64,000 nucleotides of DNA from Hemerocallis citrina (lineage: Eukaryota; Streptophyta; Magnoliopsida; Asparagales; Asphodelaceae), in contig CM030358.1 in assembly GCA_017893485.1 (NCBI GenBank), positions 150,425,368 to 150,489,367 of the forward strand, read 5' to 3'. Position 1 is the first letter of the stretch; each line of letters opens with the position of its first letter. The translations under genes were made by a program, and so were the position numbers. The notes beneath the pieces are model-generated. The model did not search any database. It saw only the letters and a program-made list of their open reading frames with translations, and was not told the origin of the DNA. Shown here in pieces: positions 62,010 to 64,000 of the stretch.

Positions 62010-63978
62010 GTTCATTCTTCAAACTGCATGTTCTTCACCAACATATTGAAAAAGTCGATTTTCTTCAACTTCACTCTTCGGAAGACTAGCTATTTTCGGT
62101 GAATGTAAAAGTACACTCCATGTTTCGTGTCTCTAAACTCAAAAGGTATTGTGGCAACCATCGCCTAGACAAGCATCCAATCATCTTCATGCTGGTAAGA
62201 AAGATGGCCAAATACCGGAAATACATGACCAAATTGCCAAATCAATGGAACGAAAAATATGAAAATAACATCACCTGGGATATAACGTAACGAACGGGAT
62301 TGTAAAAAATTTTCTTTGTTAAAGAAATGAAGTGTTAGATCCTGGTTTAATTGGCACATTCTTTATGGGCTTACACCTCTAAAATCAATTGATTCTTCCT
62401 ATGTTTTTTAGCAAATTCAGAGGAGCACATGTTGACTTCTTAAAATTATGAGAAACAAACATCATCTACGAACAACTCAGAGCAGAAAATCTTCTTTAAA
62501 AAAAACAGAATAAGATATTATTTCTAAACTATATTTAATCAACGGTTCATTTTGAAATCTAATCTACCCCAATCAACGGTAACAAATTCCACCAAACTAG
62601 CCTATTTTTTATTTATAGTCCGTCTTTTTAATTCTTTTAGTTTCTCTTTCATTCTTCTAAACTAGTATCATGCACGTGCGATGCACGTGGAGGAAGAAGG
62701 AAAAAGACAAAAAAAATAACTTACCAACACGTGCACTGCACGTGTTTACTAACATACAAAAAACAATAAAAAATTGTTTATTTGTTTGGAACCCATCTCT
62801 CCCATTATAATAGTTATAGATGTTCATTCTCTTTTCTATTATCTATATTTTACAATAGATCGTCATCATCATCCAAAACAAACGGATCCACAAGAAAAGG
62901 CTGCAAGGTCACATTTCTTGCACTACTTTATCTAATTGGCTTCTTTTTATTAAGATTTGCAAACTCACAGATCGTTAAATAAGATTAGCTAGACATCTCT
63001 CTCATTTGTTGCTTTTGTCGGGTTAGCTAATTATAATTTTGTAATTCCTACAAATGTATGGAAATTTGTATAAAGTAAGTTTACCTCTGTGTATTAGCAA
63101 TTAATATACACATTTTTGTATGAAATCTTTTACAAATGAAAAAAAAAGTGACGAGACTTCATTAATGAAAGGTTAATAAAACAACTATTACACAATGTTG
63201 ATAATCATGAAGCACATTAGATATCTCTCCACCAAAAGGTTGAGATAACATCATCAAGAACAATATTCATGAATCCATGAAGAAACAGAGATGATGATTA
63301 TGTCGAAGGCAACACAACACATAGAGAAAAATATCTATTGGAAGGAGGTTGAAGGCAAATCTTAATTTGGGGTCGAGACAACACAACACAGAGAGAAAAA
63401 AAATCAATTGGAAGGAGGTTGAAGGCAAATTTTAATACGGGGGTTCGAGGCAACACAACACATATAGAGAAAAAAATCTATTGAAAGGAGGTTGAAGGCA
63501 AATCTTAATACGGGGTTCAAACATGATAAGAACCTACACATAAAACTATTGCACAATGTTGATAATCATGAAGCACCTTAGACATCTCTCCACCAAAAGG
63601 TTGACGAGAAGCAATTCCATGAAAATCTAGCATGCAAGTTTCATACACTCGAGAACATCGTCAAGAACTTCAAAAAATGATGACATGCCTTTAGCGGTGG
63701 TTGCGCAAACAATGATCATGAATGCATGAAGAGACCGAGATAATAATTATGGTGAAGGCAAGACTACACATATAGAAAGTGGAAAAAAAACTATGAGATT
63801 GTAGTATCTTGCTTCTCTTTTGGTATCAATTCACAGGATGACTTCTACAAATGATTGGCAGATGATTTAAGATCTTTTTATTTGTTACTTGCCTATATTT
63901 ATTTTAACTAAGTTGTTAATGATTAGATCAAGTTTCAGCATATAGGATAGACATATGGTAGTTTCCTACAATACAATA
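62010..63978 (-). repeat. 2-kb dispersed repeat, right copy (inverted; lacks the 9.1-kb Helitron and MITE)
   Basis: The reverse complement aligns with 8102-8905 and 18270-19443 joined end to end, meeting at about 63145. It has neither the (TA)n, the 9.1-kb Helitron nor the MITE of the left copy. It carries its own 159-bp Helitron at 62662-62820. The short tandem units with aagatttgccttcaacctcc are present here too (about 63310-63530). The repeat family is unknown; no terminal inverted repeats or target duplication could be defined. Confidence 0.85.
62662..62820 (-). mobile_element. 159-bp mini-Helitron with a matching empty site
   Basis: The minus strand begins TCTATAACTATTATAATGGG at 62820 and ends gtgcatcgcacgtgcatgat, then A and CTAG at 62662. 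The left copy of the surrounding repeat (near 18805-18830) has the uninterrupted site, ttctaaA then TGTTCATT on the corresponding strand. Insertion between A and T with no target duplication is therefore seen directly. Confidence 0.88.
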
Positions 63979-64000
63979 TAGCAAGCAGCCAAGCACTAGA

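Overview
This is nuclear DNA from a dicot plant. It is AT-rich, has spliced plant gene families, and is dense in plant transposons: Helitrons, an L1-type LINE, Ty1/copia and Ty3/gypsy remnants, hAT, MITEs and tRNA-derived SINEs. I cannot name the species. I see no intact protein-coding gene. Every recognisable host gene is a fragment or carries frameshifts, so the window reads as a pseudogene-rich, nested transposon landscape, with the caveat that some one-base shifts could be assembly errors.

Left part (1-8.1 kb): a long LTR-like sequence, two SINE-like units, a possible gene leader near 3.7-4.1 kb, a 151-bp tandem duplication and two small Helitrons. At 8.1-19.4 kb lies one copy of a roughly 2-kb repeat, split by a 9.1-kb Helitron (8924-18020, minus strand) and a 172-bp MITE. 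The other copy (62.0-64.0 kb) is inverted and lacks this 9.1-kb Helitron and the MITE, so it serves as a natural empty site. The Helitron has no visible Rep/helicase. It carries pieces of several host genes on its own strand: a BTB/POZ (KCTD-type) gene, an alanine/methionine-rich protein, the first coding exon of elongation factor 2, and a membrane-anchor C-terminus.

Middle (20.6-34.3 kb, minus strand): a copia integrase fragment, then exons of an ANGUSTIFOLIA/CtBP-like gene split by an 8.5-kb LINE (21572-30100, target-site duplication of up to 16 bp), then 5' exons of a B2-type mitotic cyclin with its promoter, including a perfect mitosis-specific activator (MSA) element. The cyclin start and ANGUSTIFOLIA middle share a strand and could form a chimeric transcript. 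Two Helitron copies (35.0-36.0 kb) and a GC-rich repeat follow.

Right part (38-62 kb): a gypsy gag and LTR remnant on the minus strand abuts a vacuolar H+-ATPase subunit B pseudogene (40643-49637). That pseudogene lacks its 5' exons and has a 4-base insertion in one exon; its introns hold a bounded copia element (41468-47228, target duplication CTTAT), a SINE and a Helitron. Next is a Helitron (49935-51288) with a nested hAT element, then a circularly permuted GTPase gene of the BPG2/At4g10620 type (52559-61888) with three frameshifts and a 7.5-kb intron holding a non-coding LTR element.

Short tandem duplications (about 30-730 bp) recur across unrelated sequences throughout the window. The main new material is the fragment-carrying Helitron with its empty site, the cyclin-ANGUSTIFOLIA array, and this duplication habit.
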